From positions 1 through 33,210 of the forward strand of contig JAQERH010000032.1 of assembly GCA_027698105.1 (NCBI GenBank): a DNA stretch of 33,210 nt, written 5' to 3'. The DNA is from Lachnospiraceae bacterium AM93-12TA. GTDB lineage: Bacteria; Bacillota; Clostridia; Lachnospirales; Lachnospiraceae. The notes under the pieces were generated by a model. It saw only the letters and a list, made by a program, of their open reading frames with translations. It was not told the DNA's origin and did not search any database. The position numbers and the translations under genes were made by a program. Below, piece by piece: positions 14,364 through 23,120 of the stretch. Each line of letters opens with the position of its first letter. Positions within the stretch are counted from its first letter, which is position 1.

Positions 14364-15446
14364 CTACTCTAAATATTCCAGAAGCTGATATACTCTCTCT
14401 TTGGTCAGCTCTGCCGCTTTCTGGCTGATTACCATAGACTGCATACTTCCTCCCTCATAGGGCGCTCCGGCATCTTTTGCCGCTGCTTCCTTCTCTTTAA
14501 TCCACGCTCTCTGCTCACTGGTCAGCTTCTCCATCTCTTTACTGTCTTTCGACTGCTTCAGCACATCCCACAGCTGGTTCAGCGCAGAGTCCCACAGCTC
14601 ATAAACTTCCTGGCTTTTCCTGTTTAAATCGGCCTGCGTCAGAGAGCTGTCTGTCTCAAGCTCTGCCTCAAGCTTTGATGTCTGTTTCGCTGTATTATCA
14701 ATCAACTCCTTAATTCCCTGGAAACTGTCCCAGCCTCTGAAGCCGTACTGCTGATTTTCATTGTCCAGCACGTAAAAAGACAGCTCTGTCTCTTCAGACA
14801 ATGACAGATCATAATATCCGATCCATCCCCTAAGCTCCTCCGGCAGAGACTGAAGCGGCGTACCCGGCAGGTGGATAAGAATTCGATCTGCCCCGTCCAG
14901 CCCGTAAACATCTGAATAGCAGTAACGGATCCCATCCTTTATTTCCTCTGTCCCTGCCGTATTCTTATATTCCATGGAAGCGATTCTTACTGCATAGGTA
15001 TAAGCGTCTATTTTTTCCGGTTCTGTAAACTGTCCTTTAAAATCACATAAATACACCGTGCCGTTGGGATAGGTCTCTCCCATGCTCCCCATATCAGAGT
15101 CAAAATATTCTCCCTCAAAGCTTCCATCTGGCCTGATATCCAGCAGAGTAGACCAGCCTCCGGCTCCGCTGGAAAAAACAAACTGGATGTGCTTCAAATC
15201 CTCAAAGCTCAGACCTGCCTCTGAACTCTCAGCCTCACTGGTTTCCCCGGCAGAACTGCTTTCTGTCTCTGTATCCTGGGAATCATCATAGATGGAAAGT
15301 TCCCCGGCCGTACTCTCTGTCGTCGATACTGCCTCTGTTTCAGCTATCGTTTCAGCTGCCATCTCTGTTTCCTTTTTCGTACATCCGCTGAAAGCCAGTG
15401 CTGCCGCCCCTGCAAACACTGCAGCTGTTATCTGATATCTCTTCAT
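14364..15446 (-). CDS. Lipoprotein with C-terminal LprI-like (DUF1311) domain
   Basis: A 360-residue surface lipoprotein. The signal peptide ends in AFSGC, giving a lipid anchor at about residue 22. A long Glu/Thr/Ser-rich spacer (to about 75) should hold the body away from the membrane. The middle part (80-250) is a mostly beta domain that I do not recognise. Residues ~265-360 match the lysozyme-inhibitor LprI-like/DUF1311 pattern (NRKSQEVYELWDSALNQLW, LTSEQRAWIKEKEAA, VYQLLEYL). An AGGAGG and a TATAAT promoter lie upstream. It shares an operon with the HD and methyltransferase genes. Protection against lysozyme is a possible role, based only on the family name. Confidence 0.75.
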   Translation of the reverse strand: MKRYQITAAVFAGAAALAFSGCTKKETEMAAETIAETEAVSTTESTAGELSIYDDSQDTETESSSAGETSEAESSEAGLSFEDLKHIQFVFSSGAGGWSTLLDIRPDGSFEGEYFDSDMGSMGETYPNGTVYLCDFKGQFTEPEKIDAYTYAVRIASMEYKNTAGTEEIKDGIRYCYSDVYGLDGADRILIHLPGTPLQSLPEELRGWIGYYDLSLSEETELSFYVLDNENQQYGFRGWDSFQGIKELIDNTAKQTSKLEAELETDSSLTQADLNRKSQEVYELWDSALNQLWDVLKQSKDSKEMEKLTSEQRAWIKEKEAAAKDAGAPYEGGSMQSMVISQKAAELTKERVYQLLEYLE

Positions 15447-15493
15447 ATAAATTCCTCCTATTTCTGACTCCGATTAACATTTCCAGTATCCTT

Positions 15494-15522
15494 ATTATAC
15501 ACGATTTCATCTGCGCCAGAAA
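15494..15522 (-). promoter_or_regulatory. Probable promoter of the lipoprotein operon
   Basis: A perfect TATAAT (minus strand, 15499-15494) lies ~48 bp before the lipoprotein ATG. The -35 at 17-bp spacing is TTCTGG, a weak match. Confidence 0.5.
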
Positions 15523-15620
15523 ACAGAAACCTGTCTTTCCTCCAAGTATTTATGTATATTTGCCGTTTTTTTCATTAAACTAAAATCAGACACAGCTGCA
15601 CATCCAGCATAAAAAAGTTC

Positions 15621-15649
15621 TTTACCAGCTATCTGTTTTAGGGTATAAT
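15621..15649 (+). promoter_or_regulatory. Promoter of the flavodiiron fusion gene
   Basis: TTTACC (15621-15626), 17 bp, TATAAT (15644-15649), about 100 bp before the start codon. A second TATAAT at 15671-15676 lacks a good -35. A TGTAA-C-TTACA dyad (15681-15691) follows. Confidence 0.55.
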
Positions 15650-15701
15650 GATATCAGTAACTATTTCTATTATAATACACTGTAACTTACACTGATATAA
15701 T

Positions 15702-15728
15702 TCAAGAACGCTCCTACACGGTTCTTGA
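15702..15728 (+). promoter_or_regulatory. Inverted repeat in the leader of the flavodiiron gene
   Basis: TCAAGAAC (15702-15709) and GTTCTTGA (15721-15728) are perfect complements with an 11-bp spacer, ending 10 bp before the Shine-Dalgarno. It could be a redox- or NO-responsive operator or a leader hairpin. No known regulator site was recognised. Confidence 0.5.
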
Positions 15729-15750
15729 CTGCGAAAAAGGAGGAGCACTT

Positions 15751-18294
15751 ATGCATATGGTAAAATTGAGAGACGATTTTTACTGGACCGGAGTCACAGA
15801 CGAGAATCTGCGCGTCTTCGACATCATCATGTACACAGAGTTTGGAACCACCTATAATTCCTATGTATTAAAAGCTGGTGACAAAACCGTCCTGTTTGAA
15901 ACTGCCAAAGCAAAATTTTTTGATGGCTATATTAAAAAGCTGAATGAAATCATAGACGTCCACCATATTGATTATCTGGTTGTCAGCCATACAGAACCGG
16001 ATCATGCAGGAAGCGTGGAACGGCTTCTGGATTTAAGCCCACAGATGAAAATTCTGGCTACCGGCTGTGCTATCGGGTTTCTAAAGGAAATTGTAAACCG
16101 TGATTTTGTCAGCATTCCGGTGAAGGATCACCAGCGGATGGAAATCGGAAACAAGACTCTGCAGTTTCTGATTGTACCGAATCTCCACTGGCCGGACACA
16201 ATGTACACCTTTATTGAAGAGGAACAGATTTTAGTAACCTGTGATTCCTTCGGCTCCCACTATGCCCATCAGGGCGTGCTGGCCAGCACAGTTCCCAGCC
16301 AGGAAGACTATTTGAAGGCAGCCAAATACTACTACGACTGCATTATCGGCCCCTTTAAGCCCTTTATGCTGAAGGCTTTAAACAGGGTAAAAACCATGGA
16401 TATCTCCATGATCTGCACAGGTCACGGCCCGGTGCTTGATACAGCGGAATCCATTAAAACCATCATGCAGAAATATGAAGAGTGGTCCACGGTTATCAAT
16501 CCCAACACGAAAAAAACAGTGGTGATCCCCTATGTCAGCGCCTATGGCTACACAAAAGAGCTGGCAGAAAAGATTGCAGAAGGAATTAAAGACAGCGGCG
16601 ATATCGATGTACGTTCCTACGATATGGTGGAAGCGGACAAGGCTGCTGTAGAACAGGAGCTTTTGTTTGCCGATGGTATTCTGCTTGGCACGCCTACCAT
16701 TCTCGGTGAAGCTCTGGCCCCTATCTGGGAGCTGACCCTCTCCATGTTTGCCGGAACCCACGGCGGAAAATTTGCCGGAGCTTTTGGAAGCTATGGCTGG
16801 AGCGGCGAAGGTGTTCCCCATATATTAGAACGCTTAAAACAGCTGCGCATGAAAGTAGATGACGGATTCCGTGTACGCTTTAAACCCAGCCGTTCTGATT
16901 TGGTGGGGGCCTATGAGTACGGCTACCAGTTCGGCTGCCGCGTATTAAATATCGAATCCTGCAGGCTGAAAAAGACCGGAGCCAGAACTCTGGTAAAATG
17001 CCTTGTCTGCGGTGAAATTTTCGATTCCTCCCTGGAAATCTGTCCTGTCTGCGGCGTTGGAAAAGAAAACTTCATTCCTGCAGAAGCAGAGGAAAATACC
17101 TTCTTCAACGATACAAAGGAATACTATGTGATTCTTGGAAACGGAACTGCCGGTCTGAATGCAGCCAAAGCCATACGCCAGCGCGATAAGACAGGAGCGG
17201 TCATTATGATTTCCAACGAAGCCTATCCTTCCTATAACCGGCCTATGCTGACAAAGAGTATGCTGGCTTCCCTGACTCCGGAGCAGATTGCAGTCGAAAC
17301 AGAGAGCTGGTACGAAGCAAACAACATTTACCAGATACTTGGAAGAACTGCTGTCTCTGTGGATACAAAAAAATCTGAGGTCATTCTGGATGACGGCAGC
17401 CAGATTCACTTTACCAGACTGATTTACGCCCTGGGAAGCGAAAGCTTCATCCCTCCGATTCCAGGCAGCGGCAGAGAACAGGTTATTGCTGTCCGCCGTA
17501 TCAGCGATGTTGAAAAAATTTCCAGTCTTCTGAAAACCTCAAAAACTGCCGTTGTTATCGGCGGAGGCGTGCTGGGACTGGAAGCGGCCTGGGAACTGAA
17601 AAAAGCCGGTCTTTCCGTTACGGTTCTGGAAGCGGCGCCTATGCTGATGGGACGTCAGTTGGATGCCACAGCCGGATCCATTCTGGAAGAAATAAGCAGA
17701 CGAAACGGTATTTCCATTCATACCGGTGTTTCCATCACCTCCATTGACGGGGATGAAACCGGCGCTGTAAGCGGCGTTTCTCTCTCTTCCGGAGAGGTAC
17801 TCCCGGCTGACCTTGTCATCGTATCTGCCGGTGTACGCGCTAATACAGCCCTGGCCCAGGAAATGGGTCTGAAAACAGAAAAGGCAGTCGTTGTAAACAG
17901 CCGGATGGAGACAGGAATGAAACATGTCTATGCCTGCGGAGACTGTGCTGAGTATAAGGGAGCCAATTTTGCTATCTGGCCGGAGGCCTCTGAGCAGGGC
18001 CGCGTTGCCGGAGCTAACGCGGCAGGAGATGAACTGGAATACCGCCCTGTATCCTCCGCCCTCACCTTTAACGGCATGAACACCTCTCTCTATGCCGCTG
18101 GAGATAATGGAAAGAATCCGAACCTGCTTTACAAAACTGTAGAATTTAAAGATATGGGAAAAGAACAGTACCGAAAGCTTTACTTCCTGAATAACCGTCT
18201 GTGCGGTGTCATTCTTATCGGCGATCTGTCCCAGATGGCCCGGATGACAGAATTTCTGGAGCAGCATGCTTCCTACAACGAAGTTATGAAATAA
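15751..18294 (+). CDS. Three-module flavodiiron protein: FDP core + rubredoxin-like + NADH:rubredoxin oxidoreductase
   Basis: An 847-residue single-chain O2/NO reductase. The beta-lactamase-like diiron domain (1-250) has ligands His80, Glu82, Asp84, His146, Asp165 and His225, all conserved. The flavodoxin domain follows (about 255-395). A short rubredoxin-like knuckle has Cys417, Cys420, Cys431 and Cys434, the close spacing of the rubrerythrin type rather than a full rubredoxin. Residues ~457-847 are an FAD/NAD(P)H oxidoreductase with GNGTAG (463-468), a second GGGVLGLEAAWEL motif and VYACGDCAEY. Electrons would pass from NADH through FAD and rubredoxin to FMN and the diiron site. This layout is the one called class D FDP. 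It should protect an anaerobe from oxygen or nitric oxide in the cytoplasm. An AGGAGG precedes the ATG; the gene is monocistronic with its own terminator. Confidence 0.94.
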   Translation: MHMVKLRDDFYWTGVTDENLRVFDIIMYTEFGTTYNSYVLKAGDKTVLFETAKAKFFDGYIKKLNEIIDVHHIDYLVVSHTEPDHAGSVERLLDLSPQMKILATGCAIGFLKEIVNRDFVSIPVKDHQRMEIGNKTLQFLIVPNLHWPDTMYTFIEEEQILVTCDSFGSHYAHQGVLASTVPSQEDYLKAAKYYYDCIIGPFKPFMLKALNRVKTMDISMICTGHGPVLDTAESIKTIMQKYEEWSTVINPNTKKTVVIPYVSAYGYTKELAEKIAEGIKDSGDIDVRSYDMVEADKAAVEQELLFADGILLGTPTILGEALAPIWELTLSMFAGTHGGKFAGAFGSYGWSGEGVPHILERLKQLRMKVDDGFRVRFKPSRSDLVGAYEYGYQFGCRVLNIESCRLKKTGARTLVKCLVCGEIFDSSLEICPVCGVGKENFIPAEAEENTFFNDTKEYYVILGNGTAGLNAAKAIRQRDKTGAVIMISNEAYPSYNRPMLTKSMLASLTPEQIAVETESWYEANNIYQILGRTAVSVDTKKSEVILDDGSQIHFTRLIYALGSESFIPPIPGSGREQVIAVRRISDVEKISSLLKTSKTAVVIGGGVLGLEAAWELKKAGLSVTVLEAAPMLMGRQLDATAGSILEEISRRNGISIHTGVSITSIDGDETGAVSGVSLSSGEVLPADLVIVSAGVRANTALAQEMGLKTEKAVVVNSRMETGMKHVYACGDCAEYKGANFAIWPEASEQGRVAGANAAGDELEYRPVSSALTFNGMNTSLYAAGDNGKNPNLLYKTVEFKDMGKEQYRKLYFLNNRLCGVILIGDLSQMARMTEFLEQHASYNEVMK

Positions 18295-18315
18295 AGCAGG
18301 ACTCTGTTTTCCTGT

Positions 18316-18347
18316 AAAAAAGGCAGCCCAGCCGGGCTGCCTTTTTT
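18316..18347. terminator. Bidirectional terminator
   Basis: Perfect 14-bp stem with arms AAAAAAGGCAGCCC and GGGCTGCCTTTTTT around an AGCC loop. It separates the convergent flavodiiron and amino-acid permease genes. Confidence 0.93.
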
Positions 18348-18353
18348 ATAATT

Positions 18354-19715
18354 CTATTTTCTTGCGCGTCTTCTCATTCCCTCATAGACAATAAGTCCGG
18401 CGGCCATCACTGCAATACTTCCCAGAGACATCACAGTGGCCTTCAGCCCGGCCAGACACAGCTGGTTAATAATCACAAACACTCCGCTTCCAATGGCTAT
18501 GGCAGGCATCAGAGGATATCCTGGAACCCGATAGCTTCTCGGCAGATCCGGCCGTATTTTCCTGTACCGAATCACTGCCATAAATGTAAGTGTATAAAAA
18601 GTCCAGCTGGAAAAAACTGCCAGATCTGTCAGCAGGTTAAACTGTCCTGTCATGGACAGCAGGATCCCAAGACCACCTACTAACAGAAGACAATTTCCCG
18701 GCACATGATTTTTATTCAGCTTTGAAAGACTCCTGCTGCCTGGAAACAGTCCCTGTGAAGCCATAAAATAGGCCACTCTGGAACCGGAAAATACAAATCC
18801 ATTGCAGGCGCCGAATACGGAAACAATAATTCCTGCTGATACCAGCCTTCCTCCGGCCTCGCCAAACAGGGCAATCGCCACTGCAGAAGCAGGAGCCGGA
18901 AGCTTCGCCAGCTCCTCGGCCGGAAGTACCTGGAGATACGCCAGATTCATGACAAAATACACAGCTGTAATAATAGAAACGCCGCCGATAATGGCCCTCG
19001 GCAGATCCCGCTCTGTATGTTTCATTTCTCCTGAAATAGCGCCTACTGCCGTCCAGCCCTCAAAAGCAAACAGTACCGCCACCATCAGCTGTCCTACAGC
19101 GCTCACCGGATTCACTCCCTCACCCAGCATGGGGGAAAAAGCAGGATAATGGCCCTTTCCCCACAGAAAGCCGAACACCATCAGAAGAATCAGAGGAATC
19201 ATTTTACAGATAGTAAAGATTACCTGAACGCCTCCGCCCACCTTAGATCCCATCATGTTCAAAAAGACAATCAGACAAATCACAGCCGCCGCACAGGGAA
19301 TCACCAGATCATCTCCTATGAACAGCGCCGCCTGCTGGGCGCAGGCTACCGCCAAAGCGGAAACCATGGCCGGGTAAAACAAAACAACCTGAACCCAGCC
19401 TGCCAGAAATCCTGCCTTCGGTCCGTAAACACGGCTCAGATAAGTAGGAATACCTCCTGTTTCTGGAAATAAAATGGCAATTTCTGCAAATGTCAAAGCC
19501 GCTGCTATACTTACCAGTCCTGTAATTACCCAGGCAAGCATTCCAAGCCCCGGCGCTCCCCCTGTCACACTGTAAATCGCCTGAGGCTTAAAAAAAATAC
19601 CGGAACCAATCACACAGCCCACCACCGTAGAAATTGCCGTAGCAAGCCCCAGCTCCCTCTTAAGCCCCTCGTTTGGGCTGTCTGTCCCCTGATGTCTTCC
19701 TCTCTCCTGCTCCAT
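18354..19715 (-). CDS. APC-superfamily amino acid permease
   Basis: A 453-residue integral membrane transporter with 12 predicted spans, of the amino acid/polyamine/organocation superfamily and closest in look to the LAT/SteT exchangers. The first helix carries the unwound substrate motif VGCVIGSGIFFKP. Others are FAEIAILFPETGGIPTYL, AFEGWTAVGAISGEMKHTERDLPRAI and SRVAYFMASQGLFP. The charged N-terminus (MEQERGRHQG) and the C-terminal RRRARK are cytoplasmic. It likely exchanges neutral amino acids such as Ser/Thr, but the substrate is not readable. It has its own promoter and ends on the shared terminator with the flavodiiron gene. Confidence 0.9.
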   Translation of the reverse strand: MEQERGRHQGTDSPNEGLKRELGLATAISTVVGCVIGSGIFFKPQAIYSVTGGAPGLGMLAWVITGLVSIAAALTFAEIAILFPETGGIPTYLSRVYGPKAGFLAGWVQVVLFYPAMVSALAVACAQQAALFIGDDLVIPCAAAVICLIVFLNMMGSKVGGGVQVIFTICKMIPLILLMVFGFLWGKGHYPAFSPMLGEGVNPVSAVGQLMVAVLFAFEGWTAVGAISGEMKHTERDLPRAIIGGVSIITAVYFVMNLAYLQVLPAEELAKLPAPASAVAIALFGEAGGRLVSAGIIVSVFGACNGFVFSGSRVAYFMASQGLFPGSRSLSKLNKNHVPGNCLLLVGGLGILLSMTGQFNLLTDLAVFSSWTFYTLTFMAVIRYRKIRPDLPRSYRVPGYPLMPAIAIGSGVFVIINQLCLAGLKATVMSLGSIAVMAAGLIVYEGMRRRARK

Positions 19716-19814
19716 TATACTGTTCCTCTTTCACTTTCTGCAGCAATCGCTTCCATCTTTTTCATCCTTTTTTCTTCTCATCCAGACAGAATTCCCCGCC
19801 GCATTTTGAGATCT

Positions 19815-19843
19815 ATGATATCATTTTTAAGAGAGCCGGGCAA
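19815..19843 (-). promoter_or_regulatory. Probable promoter of the APC permease
   Basis: Minus-strand TTGCCC (19843-19838) and TATCAT (19820-19815) at 17-bp spacing, ~100 bp before the start codon. Apart from this and the ATPase terminator, the 19716-19933 gap shows nothing else. Confidence 0.5.
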
Positions 19844-19884
19844 CCAGTAAATCCCCTGAATTTCTGTTTTTCTGCACAGAAAAA

Positions 19885-19926
19885 CAGAGTCCTTTCAAAA
19901 AGCCAATTCTTTTCAAAAGGACTCTG
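19885..19926 (-). terminator. Terminator of the P-type ATPase gene
   Basis: Arms CAGAGTCCTTT (19885-19895) and AAAGGACTCTG (19916-19926) are perfect. On the minus strand the hairpin is followed by TTTTTC, just after the ATPase stop codon. Confidence 0.8.
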
Positions 19927-19933
19927 CAGCATA

Positions 19934-22609
19934 TTAATTCAGAGAAACTCCGCGTTTCTTTTCAAGTGCTCTCTCTACAGCCTTTTCTGTTTCCATAATC
20001 GGAATAATCAAGGCGGAAAGCAGCAGGGCAGCTCCATATTCCATCATAGAAATATGTTCGAACTCAAAGGCTTCCCTGAGCACTGGCACATAAATGACAA
20101 CCGTAGTACATACCAGAGACAGAATAAAAGATCCAATCAGGTACTTATTCTGCTTCGGCAGCGTAAAAATAGAATGTCTTCTGGAACGCATATTAAAGGA
20201 GTGGAAAATCTGTACCATGGACAGTGTCAGAAAAGCCATGGTCATTCCATCCGGAGAATCTGTAATCTCCCACACACCTGATTCCATATAGTGTCCCAGG
20301 AAGTATGCCGCCATGGTGAGCACCGTAATCACAATCCCCTGGAATACGATATCAAATCCCATGCCATTTGCAAAAATTCCATCTTTAGAATTTCTCGGCG
20401 GTCTCTGCATTGTATCCTTCTCTGCATCCTCCATTCCCAGGGAAATAGCCGGGAAGCAGTCTGTAATCAGATTGATCCAGAGCAGGTGAACTGGCTTTAA
20501 AATCGTAAAGCCCATCAGGGTAGCCATAAATACAGAAATCACTTCCGCCAGGTTTGCAGACAGCAGGAACTGAATCGCCTTTCTGATATTGTCGTAAATT
20601 CTGCGTCCCTCTGCCACGGCAGAAACAATCGTCGCAAAGTTATCGTCAGCCAGCACCATATCTGCTACGTTCTTTGTAACATCCGTTCCCGTAATTCCCA
20701 TTCCAATTCCAATATCTGCCGATTTGATGGAAGGGGCGTCGTTGACACCATCTCCTGTCATAGCTGTAATCTTTCCCAGCTTCTTCCAGGCTTTTACAAT
20801 ACGCACCTTGTGTTCCGGCTGAACTCTGGCATAAACAGAGTAATTCTGAATGGTTCTGTCCAGCTCTTCATCAGAAATAGCATTTAATTCAGCGCCTGTA
20901 ACAGCCTTCTGACCTTCCTCCAGAATTCCCAGCTGTCTTGCAATGGCTGCTGCTGTATCCCTGTGATCTCCTGTAATCATAATCGGCCGGATTCCGGCAC
21001 TGCGGCACTGGTCAATGGCCTCTTTCACCTCCGGACGGATCGGATCAATCATTCCGGAAAGTCCCAGATAGGTTAAATCCTTCTCAATCGCCGCTGGAGC
21101 CGCATTCTCCGGCATGATATCATAAGTCTTATAAGCGGCACAGAGTACGCGCAGAGCCTGATCTGCCAGCTTTTTATTTTCTTCCAGGATGTGCCGTTTT
21201 ACCTCATCTGTCATCGGCACTTCCTGTCCATCTACATAAGCCTTTGTACAGAGCCTTAAGACCTCATCCGGCGCTCCCTTGGTAAACTGTATAAAGCCTC
21301 CGTCTGGACTGCTGTGAATAGTGGACATCATCTTTCTCATAGAGTCAAAAGGCGCTTCCCCGACTCTCTCATATGTTTTCTTCAGCTCGTCCTTGGGCAT
21401 TCCGGCCTTTAACGCATCATTTACAAGGGCACACTCTGTGGGCTCTCCCACTGCCTCTCCCTGTTCCAGCTCTGCATCACAGCAGAGTGCCATTGCCTTA
21501 ATCAGGAAATTTTCATCTGAAGCAGAATGTTCCACTACTGTCATCTTATTCTGAGTCAGGGTTCCTGTCTTGTCAGAACAGATAATCTGGGTACAGCCCA
21601 GAGTCTCCACTGCTGTCAGCTTTCTGATAATCGCATGATTTTTAGACATTTTTGTAACGCCGATAGATAACAGAATCGTCACAACAGCTGCCAGGCCTTC
21701 CGGGATCGCTGCCACAGCCAGTGATACCGCTATCATAAAGGTATTCAGCACCAGTCCGCTGTCCACGCCGGTTCCGCTTATCATGCTTCGGGCAATATTG
21801 ACACCAAATACCAGTACGCAGATACCCAGCACTATCACTGTCAGGATCTTGGAAAGCTGATTTAACTTCATCTGAAGTGGTGTCTCCTCTTCTTTCGCAC
21901 TGGCTATCGCATCAGCGATTTTTCCCATCTCCGTATCCATCGCTGTCCCACAGATCACTGCCTTTCCGCGTCCGTATACTACGGTGGAACCCATGTACAC
22001 CATATTTTTCCGGTCGCCTAAAGGCACTTCTCCATTCTCATCTGCAGAAACTGGTTCCTCCGTTTTTTCCACTGCTACTGACTCTCCTGTCAGAGCAGCC
22101 TCCTCTACCTTCATAGAGGCGCATTCAATGATTCTTGCATCTGCCGGAACAGCATCTCCTGCCTCTAAAATCACAATGTCGCCTGGAACCAGTTCCTCGG
22201 ATTTGACTGTCATCTGGTGGCCGCCGCGGATGACCTTCGACGTAGCAGCCGCTATCTGCTGCAGCGCCTCAATAGCCGCTTCAGCCTTAGATTCCTGATA
22301 TACACCCAGCACAGCGTTAATCACAACTACCAGCATAATGATAATTGTATCTGCAAAGCTCTCGCCCCGGTGAACCGCTGTAATTCCAGATACCACAGCC
22401 GCCACTATAAGCACCAGAATCATAGGATCTGTCAGCTCTGACACAAACTTGTGAAGAAGGCTTTCCTTTTTGCCTTCTTTCAGCTTATTGGGACCATATT
22501 CCGCAAGCCGTCTGGCAGCCTCCTCCTGCGTCAGGCCGCTGTCGGATGCATTCAGATTTTTCATCACCTCTTCGTGGGGTAAAAGGTATTCTTTTCTGTT
22601 TTCACTCAT
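19934..22609 (-). CDS. Cation-transporting P-type ATPase (P2A, Ca2+/Mn2+ type)
   Basis: An 891-residue P2A-type ATPase that exports cations using ATP. Landmarks: actuator TGES at 174-177, M4 ion-binding AAIPEGLAAVV (301-310), phosphorylation site CSDKTGTLT with Asp346, the hinge TGDGVNDAPS, and M5/M6 NLAEVISVF and LLWINLITDCFPA. These are SERCA/PMR1-like ion-site residues. The ATG at 22609 follows GGAAGG and begins MSENRKEYLLPHEEV; the upstream extension to 22783 is leader RNA. The long leader holds a yybP-ykoY type Mn2+ riboswitch and terminator, so Mn2+ efflux is more likely than Ca2+ alone, as for the L. lactis P-ATPase under this riboswitch. Orientation is divergent from the GT4 gene. Confidence 0.93.
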   Translation of the reverse strand: MSENRKEYLLPHEEVMKNLNASDSGLTQEEAARRLAEYGPNKLKEGKKESLLHKFVSELTDPMILVLIVAAVVSGITAVHRGESFADTIIIMLVVVINAVLGVYQESKAEAAIEALQQIAAATSKVIRGGHQMTVKSEELVPGDIVILEAGDAVPADARIIECASMKVEEAALTGESVAVEKTEEPVSADENGEVPLGDRKNMVYMGSTVVYGRGKAVICGTAMDTEMGKIADAIASAKEEETPLQMKLNQLSKILTVIVLGICVLVFGVNIARSMISGTGVDSGLVLNTFMIAVSLAVAAIPEGLAAVVTILLSIGVTKMSKNHAIIRKLTAVETLGCTQIICSDKTGTLTQNKMTVVEHSASDENFLIKAMALCCDAELEQGEAVGEPTECALVNDALKAGMPKDELKKTYERVGEAPFDSMRKMMSTIHSSPDGGFIQFTKGAPDEVLRLCTKAYVDGQEVPMTDEVKRHILEENKKLADQALRVLCAAYKTYDIMPENAAPAAIEKDLTYLGLSGMIDPIRPEVKEAIDQCRSAGIRPIMITGDHRDTAAAIARQLGILEEGQKAVTGAELNAISDEELDRTIQNYSVYARVQPEHKVRIVKAWKKLGKITAMTGDGVNDAPSIKSADIGIGMGITGTDVTKNVADMVLADDNFATIVSAVAEGRRIYDNIRKAIQFLLSANLAEVISVFMATLMGFTILKPVHLLWINLITDCFPAISLGMEDAEKDTMQRPPRNSKDGIFANGMGFDIVFQGIVITVLTMAAYFLGHYMESGVWEITDSPDGMTMAFLTLSMVQIFHSFNMRSRRHSIFTLPKQNKYLIGSFILSLVCTTVVIYVPVLREAFEFEHISMMEYGAALLLSALIIPIMETEKAVERALEKKRGVSLN

Positions 22610-22713
22610 ACGCCTTCCATCCTTTCTTTCTGTATTCGAACTTCCGCCGGTATCTGCCTCCTGTTTTATAGTATTCCCTGAAAGCAGTTCTTTTTTTCCT
22701 GTAAAGCAAGAAA

Positions 22714-22733
22714 GAATGTGCCCCGGCACATTC
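22714..22733 (-). other. Second hairpin in the ATPase leader
   Basis: GAATGTGCC and GGCACATTC pair perfectly (9 bp) around two bases and are followed on the minus strand by a T-rich TTTCTTGC tract. It could be a weak second attenuator between the riboswitch terminator and the gene. Confidence 0.5.
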
Positions 22734-22830
22734 GGCGTCTCGCACGGCCACTTGCAGCATATTTCTTCTTCACTTGAGTGCATCCTAAGCGGAGCGTTTT
22801 TTATGACACAGGGTACCTTTTCCTATGTTA

Positions 22831-22873
22831 TAAAAAAAGACTTCCAGCATATCTTGTATATGCTAAAAGTCTT
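22831..22873 (-). terminator. Riboswitch-controlled terminator hairpin
   Basis: On the minus strand AAGACTTTTAGCATAT pairs with ATATGCTGGAAGTCTT and is followed by TTTTTTTATAAC. Its 5' arm overlaps the conserved CAAGACTTT that closes the aptamer, so metal binding could free or sequester the arm and decide readthrough. Confidence 0.85.
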
Positions 22874-22968
22874 GTCTTTCTGCAAAAGCAAAGCGGTATA
22901 CAGAAACCATACAGCCACCGGACTGACGCCGGGAAGTGTTGACTGTATGAAGATAACTACTCCCTTTT
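22866..22968 (-). ncRNA. yybP-ykoY (Mn2+) riboswitch aptamer
   Basis: On the minus strand the leader holds the conserved blocks of the yybP-ykoY class in order: AAAGGGAGTAG (22967-22957), a stem, GGCGTCAGTCCGGTGG, a second stem-loop, and the closing ACAAGACTTT. This follows my memory of the L. lactis aptamer (AAAGGGGAGUAG ... GUCGUCA ... CCGGC ... CAAGACCUUU). Its place before a P-type cation ATPase and directly before an intrinsic terminator fits the known class, in which Mn2+ binding turns expression on. A covariance-model search would settle it. Confidence 0.8.
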
Positions 22969-23004
22969 AACTCCATATTCAGAAGTTCTTTCTTTTCATT
23001 TCCT

Positions 23005-23034
23005 ATTGTATAACATCTGTTAAAGATGTGTCAA
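23005..23034 (-). promoter_or_regulatory. Promoter of the riboswitch-ATPase transcript
   Basis: Minus-strand TTGACA (23034-23029) and TACAAT (23010-23005) with an 18-bp spacer, ~38 bp before the aptamer. A 6-bp dyad ACATCT / AGATGT (23013-23018, 23024-23029) fills the spacer. Confidence 0.75.
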
Positions 23035-23120
23035 CTGATTTTTCTTGTGGCATATCTTTTATTTTTCCTGTATGATAGTCCTAGAATACCATTTATTTAC
23101 AACTATACAGGAGTATTATC

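Noticed and set aside
22610..22783. N-terminal extension of the P-type ATPase
   Set aside because: It is leader RNA with a hairpin; GGAAGG precedes the ATG at 22609, where the family N-terminus begins.
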